Source: Candidatus Nanohalarchaeota archaeon
GTDB taxonomy: Archaea; EX4484-52
Direction: 5' to 3'
Length of the DNA stretch: 7,474 bases
Assembly: GCA_030632385.1 (NCBI GenBank)
Contig: DAOVUW010000041.1
Location: forward strand, 1-7,474
Of the stretch, positions 1-6,874 are shown one piece after another. Every line of letters starts with the position of its first letter. Positions within the stretch are counted from its first letter, which is position 1. The translations under genes and the position numbers were made by a program. A model generated the notes under the pieces. The model made no database searches, was not told where the DNA came from, and saw only the letters and a program-made list of their open reading frames with translations.

Positions 1-1274
1 AAAAAATAATTTTTGAATCTATTTATTCCCTCTGCACCCAGTTGTGATGTATATGGAAAAATGCTGTTTAGAATAGAATCAGGCATTATATCGGCGCATT
101 TCGCCATGCTCTTTCTTGCAATCATTGGAATTTTTGTAAATGTCTTTCCCAACTCTAAAAACTTGTATTGTTCATAACCTCCAAAAACTTCGTCTGCTCC
201 TTCTCCTGTGAGCACAACAGTGACTTCTTTTTTTGCTTTTTGAGATAATATATAATTTGGTATTGAAGCAGTATCTCCAAATGGTTCATCCATTGCATAA
301 ACGAGTTCATCAAGTATCTTAAAAGAACTGCTATCTACAATATATTCTTTGTGCTCTGTATCGAGACATTCAGAAATCTTTCTCGCATATTTTAGTTCAG
401 AGTGTTCTTCTTCATTAAAGCCGATAGAAAATGTTTTTACGTTGTCTGTCTGTTCACGCATGAGTGCAGTTATTATACTTGAGTCAAGACCTCCGGATAA
501 ATATATCCCTACAGGAACATCACTTATTGTATGGGATTCTACATTTCTTTTCATTACCTCACGGAGTTTCTTGCTAAGATACTCTTTGCTTTTTTCACTT
601 TCTTGATATTTCGGATTCCAGAAAAAAGAGATGTTTATTTTTTTACTGATTGGATTAAATATTAGATAATGGGCTGGCTGTAATTTAGAAATATTTTTAA
701 CAATTGTTTTGGTTCCGGGAGTATATCTAAGCATCAAATATTTATCTAAAATATTCTTATCTGTTTCTTTTTTTATATCTGCATCCAATATTGCCTTCAT
801 TTCAGATGCGAAAATAAATTTTTCGTCTTTAAAATAATAATATAGTGGTTTTATGCCCATCCTATCCCGTGCAATAAATAATTCTTTTTTTTCGCTGTCC
901 CATATTGCAAAAGCAAACATCCCATCGAGTTTACTTAAAAATTCTTTTTTGTCTTTATATTCTTCAAAAAGATGCACAATGACTTCAGTGTCTGTTTTTG
1001 ATTTGAATTTATGACCTTTTTTTATCAAATATGTCCTTAATTTTTCATGATTGTAAATTTCTCCGTTAAAAACAATCCAAAGTGTTTCATCTTCATTGCA
1101 CATCGGTTGTTTTCCGTCTTTAGATAAGTCAATAATAGAGAGTCTACGATGACCTAAAGAAATGTGTTTATCTTCATAAAATCCAAAATCATCAGGACCT
1201 CTTTTAAAAAGAGTCTTTGACATTTTTTTGAGAAGCTTTTTTTCTTCCCAGTTAAAACCAAATATACCGCACAT
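1..1274 (-). CDS. asnB: Glutamine-hydrolysing asparagine synthase (AsnB-type), C-terminus beyond the window
   Basis: The protein begins MCGIFGF, and 424 residues are visible before the frame runs off the left edge with no stop. The N-terminal part is a class II glutamine amidotransferase domain: Cys2 is the expected nucleophile after Met removal, followed by GHRRLSI at 41-47, FNGEIYNH at 69-76, TDTEVI at 94-99 and ARDRMGIKPLYY at 135-146. The C-terminal part is the ATP-dependent synthetase domain, with the PP-loop SGGLDSS at 260-266, DEPFGDTAS at 329-337 and LTGEGADEVFGGY at 355-367. All catalytic landmarks I can check are intact. Family members use glutamine-derived ammonia and ATP to amidate aspartate; relatives in polysaccharide clusters often amidate other carboxylates. 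It starts 4 bases after the glycosyltransferase stop, so it is probably co-transcribed with it. The family is secure. Whether the substrate is aspartate or a sugar acid cannot be told from sequence. About 150-200 residues are likely missing. Confidence 0.95.
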   Translation of the reverse strand, partial: MCGIFGFNWEEKKLLKKMSKTLFKRGPDDFGFYEDKHISLGHRRLSIIDLSKDGKQPMCNEDETLWIVFNGEIYNHEKLRTYLIKKGHKFKSKTDTEVIVHLFEEYKDKKEFLSKLDGMFAFAIWDSEKKELFIARDRMGIKPLYYYFKDEKFIFASEMKAILDADIKKETDKNILDKYLMLRYTPGTKTIVKNISKLQPAHYLIFNPISKKINISFFWNPKYQESEKSKEYLSKKLREVMKRNVESHTISDVPVGIYLSGGLDSSIITALMREQTDNVKTFSIGFNEEEHSELKYARKISECLDTEHKEYIVDSSSFKILDELVYAMDEPFGDTASIPNYILSQKAKKEVTVVLTGEGADEVFGGYEQYKFLELGKTFTKIPMIARKSMAKCADIMPDSILNSIFPYTSQLGAEGINRFKNYF

Positions 1275-1278
1275 ATTA

Positions 1279-2205
1279 TTATTTTAATTCGTAAGTTTTA
1301 TTTTGAGAGCTTTTGTAATAAATTCTTATTATTATTTCTGCTAAAAATCCAAAGAGGATAAACAGTAGACCCATCAAAAGCAAAAAGGCAGATACAATTA
1401 ACAAAGGTCCCAAATCAAGAGGAATATGGAGATAAAGCAGTTGATATACCACTTTATAAAATACTATGACAATGCCGGAAAAAAACGAGAAAAGTCCGAG
1501 TGTTCCGAAAAAATGCAGTGGTTTTGTAGAATATTTATACCAGAAAACAACAAACAATAAATCCAGAAAGCCTTTGTGCAATCGTTTGATATTGTATTTC
1601 GTTTTACCGAATTTTCTGTCCCGATGATTTACTTTTACTTCTCCCACAGAAAATCCTTTTTCTCTAAGCAAAGAAGAAATATATCTGTGCATCTCTCCAT
1701 ATAATTTTATTTCACCTACTGTTTCTCTTTTATATGCTCTCAAGGTACATCCTGAATCATGTAGTGTTTCATTCAAGAATGTTTTTCTGATGCAATTTGA
1801 TATTTTTGAAAAGAATTTTTTAAGAAAATCATCCTTTCTATTGTATCTCCAACCACACACAACATCATATCCTTTATTCATTCCTTCCAATAATTTATAA
1901 ATATCGTTGGAATCATTTTGCATATCCCCATCCATTGTTATAATTATATCTCCTTTTGAATTGTCAAAACCCGCTTGTATTGCAGCACTCTGACCAAAAT
2001 TTCTTTTAAATGAAATCAATCTTACTCTATCGTCTTTTTGCCGAAGTTGATAGATATTCTCAAATGTATTATCCGCCGAACCATCATTGACAAATAAGAT
2101 TTCGTATGTTTTGTTTAATTTAAAAAGTGTTTTTTTGATTTCATTGTAGAGAGGAATTATATTGTCTTCTTCATTATATACAGGTATTATTATTGAAAGA
2201 TACAT
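1279..2205 (-). CDS. Family 2 glycosyltransferase, DPM1/GtrB-like (polyprenyl-phosphate sugar transferase)
   Basis: A 308-residue protein with an N-terminal GT-A fold and a membrane anchor. Visible motifs are SIIIPVYNEEDNI from residue 4, the nucleotide-binding NDGS at 40-43, the metal-binding DGDMQ at 92-96, HDSGCTLRAYKRE at 149-161, and HR at 194-195 followed by FGKTKY at 199-204. The last two are characteristic of dolichol-phosphate mannose synthase and GtrB/ArnC-like enzymes. Two hydrophobic segments at about 231-254 and 264-294 match the two C-terminal helices of GtrB-like proteins. The family moves a sugar from a nucleotide donor (UDP- or GDP-sugar) onto a polyprenyl phosphate at the cytoplasmic membrane face; which sugar is unknown here. 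It starts 12 bases after the stop of the large membrane protein and ends 4 bases before asnB, which indicates one operon. The lipid-linked sugar would be a natural donor for a GT-C enzyme such as its upstream neighbour. There is no Shine-Dalgarno motif. Confidence 0.92.
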   Translation of the reverse strand: MYLSIIIPVYNEEDNIIPLYNEIKKTLFKLNKTYEILFVNDGSADNTFENIYQLRQKDDRVRLISFKRNFGQSAAIQAGFDNSKGDIIITMDGDMQNDSNDIYKLLEGMNKGYDVVCGWRYNRKDDFLKKFFSKISNCIRKTFLNETLHDSGCTLRAYKRETVGEIKLYGEMHRYISSLLREKGFSVGEVKVNHRDRKFGKTKYNIKRLHKGFLDLLFVVFWYKYSTKPLHFFGTLGLFSFFSGIVIVFYKVVYQLLYLHIPLDLGPLLIVSAFLLLMGLLFILFGFLAEIIIRIYYKSSQNKTYELK

Positions 2206-2217
2206 AATTATAATTTA

Positions 2218-4326
2218 TCATAATTCTTTTTTAAAACAATATACTGCAAGTAAAATGAGAAACATGAATGAAAATAAACTAATCTGCATAAGTTTTTTTT
2301 TATGAGGTATAGTATAGTTTATTTCAATAATTCCATCTTTTTCTACAAGCATTACGAGTTTTGCCGGAATCCCGCGATGTATTTTGAGTTCTTCACCTGA
2401 ATCAATATATTTTGCGCTAAAATAAGGATGATATGATTCTGTTATGACTAAATACTGTGGATGGTCTATGGAAGTCAATTTGATTTTGAAATGACCGTAG
2501 TTTGTGTCTTCTAAAACTTCAATGTTTCCTACATCAAGAGAGTTGTTGCTGATTGTATTTTCTTCGCCAATAAAAACAGTCTCGGAGAAATCTATTTTAT
2601 TCTGGGCAAGATAATTTAAGACGCCTATCATATCATCAGGCATTTCCTGATTTATTCCAATAACATTTGGAACCAGTCTTATGTGTGGCTGGAAAAATTC
2701 ATTTTCATAAGAACAAAAATCTTTTGTGCATTTGCTTTCTTTAAAACCAGAAATACTCATTGCTTCTTTTGAAATAAAGTATTTTATCGAAATATCCCCA
2801 TATAATTTTGCAAAATTTTCCGGATTTGGCGTACTCATCATTTGCCATGCATTTGACCAAAAGAAAAAATGATACTTTGGCGCTTCCTGATCAGGACAGC
2901 CGTTCAAAATGCCGTGCCTGTGGACAATAACACTTGATCCAAAAGGCAAAAATGTCTGATCATCAAGCCTGAAAAAAGTTTTGTCTTCTGAAAGAAACTC
3001 ATAGTATTCTCTCAAGGATTCTGGAATTTCAACATTTCCCTGGGATTGTGTCAAAATCAATTTGCCGTCGGATGATTTGTTTGTAATATGAGGATAAGAA
3101 TAAGCAATCAAAAGAACGATTATAACAAGCAATGTGTATTTTTGATAATTTTTTTTGTCTATTACAATAGATATACCTTTGCTGATTTTTTCAAAACCAT
3201 AATATATAAGAATGGCCAACGCTACACTCAAAACAGAAAACATTCTAAAACCAAATTGTATTGCTGTATTGATGAAATCGATATTTAGTTTATATAAAAA
3301 AACAGATTCTGCAATTAGCAAAAAAGAAAGAATCATATATTTTTTCAGCAGTTTTTCTTTATCCTCCTTTTTTGCTGAACCTGAAAAAAACAGCAAAATA
3401 AAAGCATAGACAAAGGCGATGCAGCCGAATAATCCGACAAAAGAATAATCTGATTGATTTTCGAATAAAAATCCTGCCATCTTTAATGGACGAAATTCTT
3501 TTGCCCCCATGTTTTCCATGTGAAGCGTTTTTAACAGCATTAAATTTGAAACAAAAAAGGCGCACAAAAATGCCAGCAAAATAAAAAAAGGGATGATTTT
3601 TTTAATATTATAATTTTTATTGCAGACATAATCCCACGCAATCAAAAATAAGATTGATGCGCAAATAACAATCCCTACATTTGGCTGTGTTATTGCACAC
3701 AAAGCAAGAAGAATAACAAGAAATATTGTTTTTGCATATGAAAACTTTTTGTTTATTTTCTCATAAAGTAGCAAAATTAACGGAACAAACATTGTTGCAA
3801 CTATCTGAGCGAACATGTTTCCTATATTTGATCTAAAGTAAGGAAGCATTATGAATATAATGGAAGAAAAAAAAGCCGCTCTTGAATTTTTAAATATGTA
3901 TTTAGCGAACATGAAAAAGAAATAAACGCATAAAATATAAGCAATGAACCAACTTGCCTTTATTGTCGTAAAGGGATTAAGAAGAAAAGCCACAGGAAGA
4001 AAAAGAAAATAAGCGCCCGGTGGATATATGCCTAAAAACGGTTTTCCTCCGTAAAAAGATGAAGTCCATTGAGGAATAACATTATCATTTGAAATAGTGT
4101 CTTTCAAATTCCATAAAAAAAATGCATGTCCTTCATTATCATTGCCTCCTCCAATCCACGAACTTGAAAACATATAGTTAAATAAGAATAACAAAAGTGC
4201 AAAAAGAAGTAAAAAATATTTTATGTCTTTTTTTTCAGGCAAAAAATCAGAATGCTTTGATATAACAGAAGAATCTACTTTATCTGCTTTTGATTTCTTC
4301 TGATTTTTTGTTTTCTTTTTTTTCAT
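2218..4326 (-). CDS. Large multi-spanning membrane protein, YfhO / PTPS-related family (GT-C-like)
   Basis: A 702-residue protein. A lysine-rich cytoplasmic tail (1-35) is followed by a first membrane helix at about 36-52 and an outside loop with GNDNEGH at 61-67, whose acidic residues and His sit where GT-C glycosyltransferases keep their catalytic acids. Then come P85/W87, YGG at 92-94 and YPP at 101-103, a pattern I associate with the YfhO and '6-pyruvoyl-tetrahydropterin synthase-related membrane protein' families. Roughly ten further helices extend to about residue 412. A soluble, presumably external domain covers 413-678, ending in a beta-rich part with ESYHPYFSAKY (630-640), like the E-x-Y-x-P-x-W-x-A stretch of YfhO C-termini. 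A last helix (about 679-697) and a short KKEL tail close it. The likely role is transfer or handling of lipid-linked sugars outside the membrane, fitting the GT2 gene immediately downstream. The family call rests on remembered motifs, and no substrate can be given. It has its own TATA-like box and probably heads the operon. Confidence 0.75.
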   Translation of the reverse strand: MKKKKTKNQKKSKADKVDSSVISKHSDFLPEKKDIKYFLLLFALLLFLFNYMFSSSWIGGGNDNEGHAFFLWNLKDTISNDNVIPQWTSSFYGGKPFLGIYPPGAYFLFLPVAFLLNPFTTIKASWFIAYILCVYFFFMFAKYIFKNSRAAFFSSIIFIMLPYFRSNIGNMFAQIVATMFVPLILLLYEKINKKFSYAKTIFLVILLALCAITQPNVGIVICASILFLIAWDYVCNKNYNIKKIIPFFILLAFLCAFFVSNLMLLKTLHMENMGAKEFRPLKMAGFLFENQSDYSFVGLFGCIAFVYAFILLFFSGSAKKEDKEKLLKKYMILSFLLIAESVFLYKLNIDFINTAIQFGFRMFSVLSVALAILIYYGFEKISKGISIVIDKKNYQKYTLLVIIVLLIAYSYPHITNKSSDGKLILTQSQGNVEIPESLREYYEFLSEDKTFFRLDDQTFLPFGSSVIVHRHGILNGCPDQEAPKYHFFFWSNAWQMMSTPNPENFAKLYGDISIKYFISKEAMSISGFKESKCTKDFCSYENEFFQPHIRLVPNVIGINQEMPDDMIGVLNYLAQNKIDFSETVFIGEENTISNNSLDVGNIEVLEDTNYGHFKIKLTSIDHPQYLVITESYHPYFSAKYIDSGEELKIHRGIPAKLVMLVEKDGIIEINYTIPHKKKLMQISLFSFMFLILLAVYCFKKEL

Positions 4327-4347
4327 TGTAAATAAAATATATATTTA

Positions 4348-4355
4348 ATTTATAA
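4348..4355 (-). promoter_or_regulatory. TATA box of the glycosylation operon
   Basis: On the minus strand TTATAAAT is centred about 26 bases before the ATG at 4326, in a very AT-rich spacer of 72 bases between the aIF6 stop and this start. The distance fits an archaeal TATA box whose transcript would begin at or next to the start codon. A second AT palindrome (AAATATATATTT) lies just downstream of it, so the exact box is uncertain. It suggests the large membrane protein, GT2 and asnB genes are transcribed separately from aIF6. Confidence 0.5.
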
Positions 4356-4398
4356 TGTTTTGGATACTATATTTAAAAATAAATTGCGTAAAATTCTT

Positions 4399-5073
4399 TT
4401 ATTCTATAAAACCCATGCATTTATCAATTCTTGCAACTTCAGGACCTGTTGTTTTTCCGCCTGCAATATATTTGTTTGAATTCGCAACAAGACCTGCTTT
4501 TATGAATATACTGCCAAAATTTATACTTCCATAGTCTCCTTCAAGCCTTGATTTTTCCTCCACATATTTGAAGTCTTTTTCTTCTATGTCATTTGAGCAC
4601 AAAAAGCCTTTGTTTGTAAGTACAAAAAATACTGCAGGGAGAAGTTTGTCTTCCAAATCTAGAATATATGTTTTTGTTCCAAGAGCAGATTCTATTTCTT
4701 TTTTATCCGGCGCTAAAATCGGGCTAATAAACGAAACTTTGTCATTTGTAAGAATCATGTTTCCCAGGGCATTTTCCTTTACATCCAAAAGATGTAACTT
4801 TGTTGATTTTGGAAGATTTGCCTTTAAATTTTGTATTTCCTCTTTGTCTATATTTGATGGGACAATTAGGCACTTTGAATTTCCTGCAAAAAAAAGACCA
4901 ATTAATGGTGTATCGTATGCACTTGTAATAATTTTTTTCACACCCATATCTTCAACATTTATTGAATCATCCGGGATAAGAATATACTTATCTGTTGCAA
5001 GCATGAATAGACCTATATTTTCATTTCCCTTGTAAAATACAGTATGCAAAAACGAAGCATATTTAGCTTTCAT
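4399..5073 (-). CDS. eif6: Translation initiation factor 6 (aIF6)
   Basis: With the start chosen here the protein has 224 residues, the usual length for archaeal aIF6. The family binds the large ribosomal subunit and keeps it from joining the small one prematurely; its fold is a five-fold pentein propeller. Visible landmarks are GNENIGLFMLATDKY (16-30), LIGLFFAGNS (57-66), ALGNMILTNDK (102-112), TNKGFL (153-158), and the C-terminal AGLVANSN (193-200), TTGPE (208-212) and closing GF. The copy is divergent: AGNSKC and NDKVSF have lost glycines common in the family. The frame is open back to an ATG at 5154 (27 more residues), with other ATGs at 5121 and 5088. The start at 5073 was preferred because homologues have only about 10-15 residues before the first conserved strand and a TATA-like box fits it. 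The usual archaeal neighbours L31e and L39e are not seen upstream, nor is LX downstream. Confidence 0.92.
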   Translation of the reverse strand: MKAKYASFLHTVFYKGNENIGLFMLATDKYILIPDDSINVEDMGVKKIITSAYDTPLIGLFFAGNSKCLIVPSNIDKEEIQNLKANLPKSTKLHLLDVKENALGNMILTNDKVSFISPILAPDKKEIESALGTKTYILDLEDKLLPAVFFVLTNKGFLCSNDIEEKDFKYVEEKSRLEGDYGSINFGSIFIKAGLVANSNKYIAGGKTTGPEVARIDKCMGFIE

Positions 5074-5093
5074 ATACTTTAAAGACATATTTC

Positions 5094-5101
5094 TTTTTAA
5101 A
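5094..5101 (-). promoter_or_regulatory. Possible TATA box for aIF6
   Basis: The minus strand carries TTTAAAAA, centred about 25 bases before the ATG at 5073. The spacing is right for a leaderless archaeal transcript and supports the shorter aIF6 start. The ATG at 5088 has only a weak candidate (around 5104-5110), and the ATG at 5154 likewise (CATAGAAT near 5180). In DNA this AT-rich the match alone is weak evidence. Confidence 0.35.
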
Positions 5102-5153
5102 GAATTATGCAGACAGTCCATCTTGTTATATCTCACAAATAATTTTATCCACA

Positions 5154-5448
5154 TTTAAACATACTTGCAAGAAAGCATTCTATGGCCAAATTATAGGAAG
5201 GAACACTGGTTTGGATACTGCAAACAACACAAGGATTTATTTAATAAATTATAAAGCTTCAATGCCATTATAGACCCTTGAAAAGAAAATTCATCAAGAA
5301 AGATGGTTTAGACTTACTGTGAGAATGTTAAATTAATGGAGTTAGAAAAATTTATGAAAATACAACCATTAAAGAAATAAGAAAAAATATTTTGAGATAT
5401 GATAATATTTCTATGTTTTTTGTTTGTTTTTTCGATATGTTTTTATAA
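5154..5448 (+). pseudogene. Broken protein-like reading frames, possible decayed transposase C-terminus
   Basis: This roughly 0.3 kb between aIF6 and S17e holds no intact gene, but the plus strand has protein-like segments split by stops and a frame change. One frame gives FYGQIIGRNTGLDTANNT and ends at a stop at 5271. A second frame picks up immediately with RPLKRKFIKKDGLDLL and stops at 5320. After another stop it resumes with GVRKIYENTTIKEIRKNIL and runs on to 5448. The order of a TANN motif, then MPL/RPLKRKF, then a KKDGL stretch resembles the end of DDE-type transposases, where a T-N-N-x-x-E region is followed by a basic segment. That resemblance is from memory and weak: the expected glutamate is missing and no terminal inverted repeats were found. 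It could also be chance coding-like sequence. The 3' end overlaps the S17e promoter. Confidence 0.27.
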
Positions 5449-5450
5449 AT
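5442..5450 (+). promoter_or_regulatory. TATA box of S17e
   Basis: TTTATAAAT is centred about 22-24 bases before the ATG at 5468. This places the expected transcript start within a few bases of that ATG, so the mRNA would be leaderless or nearly so. No Shine-Dalgarno sequence precedes the start (the bases before it read TTTATCTTAAGT). Because the box lies inside the upstream extension of the same open frame, it argues that translation does not begin at 5399. Confidence 0.55.
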
Positions 5451-5467
5451 TTCTCTTTATCTTAAGT

Positions 5468-5659
5468 ATGGGTAATATAAGACCACTCTATATAAAGAAC
5501 AATGCAAAGAGATTGTTTAAAATAATAGAAGATAAAGTAACAAACAATTTTGAGGAAAATAAAAAAGTTGTAAAGGAATTGGAATTGATAAAAAGCAAAA
5601 GCACCAGAAATAAAATTGCGGCATATCTTGCAAACTTAAAGAGAGCAAAGAAATTTTAA
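5468..5659 (+). CDS. rps17e: Small-subunit ribosomal protein S17e
   Basis: A 63-residue basic protein that matches archaeal S17e from end to end: MGNIRPLYIKNNAKRL at the start (compare the family's M-G-x-[VI]-R-x-x-x-[IV]-K), then NNFEENKKVV (28-37), the best conserved block, then LIKSKSTRNKIAAY (43-56), and a short basic tail. It is a component of the 30S subunit found in archaea and eukaryotes but not bacteria. The open frame extends upstream to an ATG at 5399, which would add 23 hydrophobic residues resembling a signal peptide. That start was rejected because homologues begin at MGN and a TATA box lies in the extension. The gene stands alone on the plus strand, divergent from aIF6 and convergent with the Cys-rich membrane protein gene. 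Confidence 0.93.
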   Translation: MGNIRPLYIKNNAKRLFKIIEDKVTNNFEENKKVVKELELIKSKSTRNKIAAYLANLKRAKKF

Positions 5660-5883
5660 TTAAAAATTCCTCAGCAAGCTATGCGATAAATTACTCATGT
5701 TGTGCTTTTTTTCTAATTGTCAAAAAATAGTACAATGTGCTTACAATACATCATATTATGTATAGAACTAATAAAGCTCTATCGTCTTTTTTATCATATT
5801 TTGAATCGTGGATGGTCTCTTGTGTTAATTATGTTAGAATGTAACAAGACTGAGTCATGAAGTGACAAAGAGTTACGAGATCA
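5660..5883. other. Gene-free spacer between convergent genes
   Basis: No coding frame or RNA gene can be supported in these 224 bases between the S17e stop and the end of the 310-residue membrane protein gene. The spacer contains T-runs on the plus strand, a small inverted repeat (GTCA-5-TGAC near 5853-5866) and scattered AT-rich sequence. It is long for a compact archaeal genome, but the only specific candidate seen in it (a box C/D-like pattern on the minus strand) was too weak to call. Confidence 0.4.
5706..5712 (+). terminator. Possible T-tract terminator after S17e
   Basis: A run of seven T's lies 47 bases after the S17e stop codon, and a second run of six follows near 5785-5790. Archaeal RNA polymerase can terminate at T-rich tracts without a hairpin, and none is obvious here. 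In DNA this AT-rich such runs also occur by chance, so this is only a positional guess. Confidence 0.25.
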
Positions 5884-6816
5884 TTAACAACATCCTGACT
5901 GGATCATATCCAAACAATCGTTGCATTCAATATTTTTCTCTTCAATTGCCTGAAAGAATTCTTCGCAAGAAATTTCTTTAAACTCACCATCTTTTTTTAA
6001 TTCGAATTTGTTATAACAGTCTCCGCAAATACTTGATGAATACATAGCAAAACACGCTCCTTTTATCTCTTCGGGAAGAAAAATAGGGATACCTATTACT
6101 AATTCATCCTTGTTGTATTTTGTTGAATCAAAATAACAATCTGTTCCCAAGCCGTCCTCACAATCACCGTGACATTCAATATTCTCCTTTTCTTTACATA
6201 TATCTATTACTACTTGTGATATATTTTGTGATTCATCTAATGATTTTTCATAAGTCTTATCTTGCATACCATCTAACTGATTTGAACCTTCTATAACTGC
6301 AAATGGTAGCAAAAACAGAATACAAAAACCCATCAATAAACTAAGCAACACTATTGAAATAGTAAGAGGAATATTTACATTGGAGTCATCTATCTTCTTA
6401 TAGAAAAGATTTTTCTTTTTGTAAAGATAATAAATTATTAAACCATAACCAAGAATATTTATTAAAATCATCAATAAAATAATCATTTTAGAATATATTC
6501 CTAATAATCCACTAAAGTAGGCAACATTAATGTAAATTGAATTTATTAAAATATATCCAAACCATAAAAAAGAGAGTTTCCAGGCAGAATATTTTAATTT
6601 TATGAATCCGCCTATGATGTACAAAGGTATTGCTATATGAAATATTATTCTGAATAATTGAATAATTTCTATATATTCTGTTCCAAAAGAAAAAAAGTTA
6701 AATGAGAAAATAATTATTCTCCATACAATACCCAGAACCAAAATTAAGCAAAGCAATTGAATTCCAATTGGAATTTCTATTTCACTTTTGCGTACTTTTT
6801 CTTTTGACTCCGCCAT
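5884..6816 (-). CDS. Hypothetical membrane protein with a 12-cysteine C-terminal domain
   Basis: A 310-residue protein whose family I do not recognise. A charged N-terminus leads into IPIGIQLLCLIL, an opening common in small archaeal and bacterial multi-spanning proteins. Five hydrophobic segments lie at about 17-37, 52-72, 80-100, 108-131 and 150-176. The basic N-terminus and the KLKYSAWK and YKKKNLFYKK loops suggest a cytoplasmic N-terminus, which puts the 135-residue C-terminal domain outside the cell. That domain holds 12 cysteines (207, 215, 219, 227, 255, 264, 267, 284, 298, 301, 309, 310), including CGDC, CNDC and a terminal CC, enough for six disulfides or for metal binding. No peptidase or redox family was recognised; the CxxC pairs are only suggestive. 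It lies 58 bases downstream of the LPPP-motif gene on the same strand, so co-transcription is possible but not certain. Only a weak AT-rich element precedes the ATG. Confidence 0.85.
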   Translation of the reverse strand: MAESKEKVRKSEIEIPIGIQLLCLILVLGIVWRIIIFSFNFFSFGTEYIEIIQLFRIIFHIAIPLYIIGGFIKLKYSAWKLSFLWFGYILINSIYINVAYFSGLLGIYSKMIILLMILINILGYGLIIYYLYKKKNLFYKKIDDSNVNIPLTISIVLLSLLMGFCILFLLPFAVIEGSNQLDGMQDKTYEKSLDESQNISQVVIDICKEKENIECHGDCEDGLGTDCYFDSTKYNKDELVIGIPIFLPEEIKGACFAMYSSSICGDCYNKFELKKDGEFKEISCEEFFQAIEEKNIECNDCLDMIQSGCC

Positions 6817-6874
6817 AATATTAAAATATCTAACTATGGATTCATACTATGTGGCAAGCTATAGGATTGTTCAT

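Noticed and set aside
349..606. Open frame on the plus strand, 85 codons
   Set aside because: It lies antisense to the synthetase domain of asnB, across the PP-loop; the composition is that of a reverse shadow and no motif is visible.
3088..3565. Three short open frames (two plus, one minus) within the large membrane protein gene
   Set aside because: All overlap the coding sequence of the 702-residue protein in other frames, lack protein-like motifs and follow from its AT-rich hydrophobic codons.
4568..5035. 155-codon plus-strand frame opposite aIF6
   Set aside because: aIF6 motifs on the minus strand are unambiguous across the whole interval; this is its reverse shadow.
5399..5467. Signal peptide in front of S17e
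   Set aside because: The hydrophobic stretch comes from T-rich promoter DNA read in frame; ribosomal S17e has no leader and starts at MGN.
5671..5755. Box C/D-like sRNA on the minus strand (ATGATG-type C box near 5755, CTGA at 5671-5674)
   Set aside because: The C box ends in T instead of A, no clear internal D' CTGA is present, the C' match is poor and the length of 85 is large for an archaeal C/D guide RNA.
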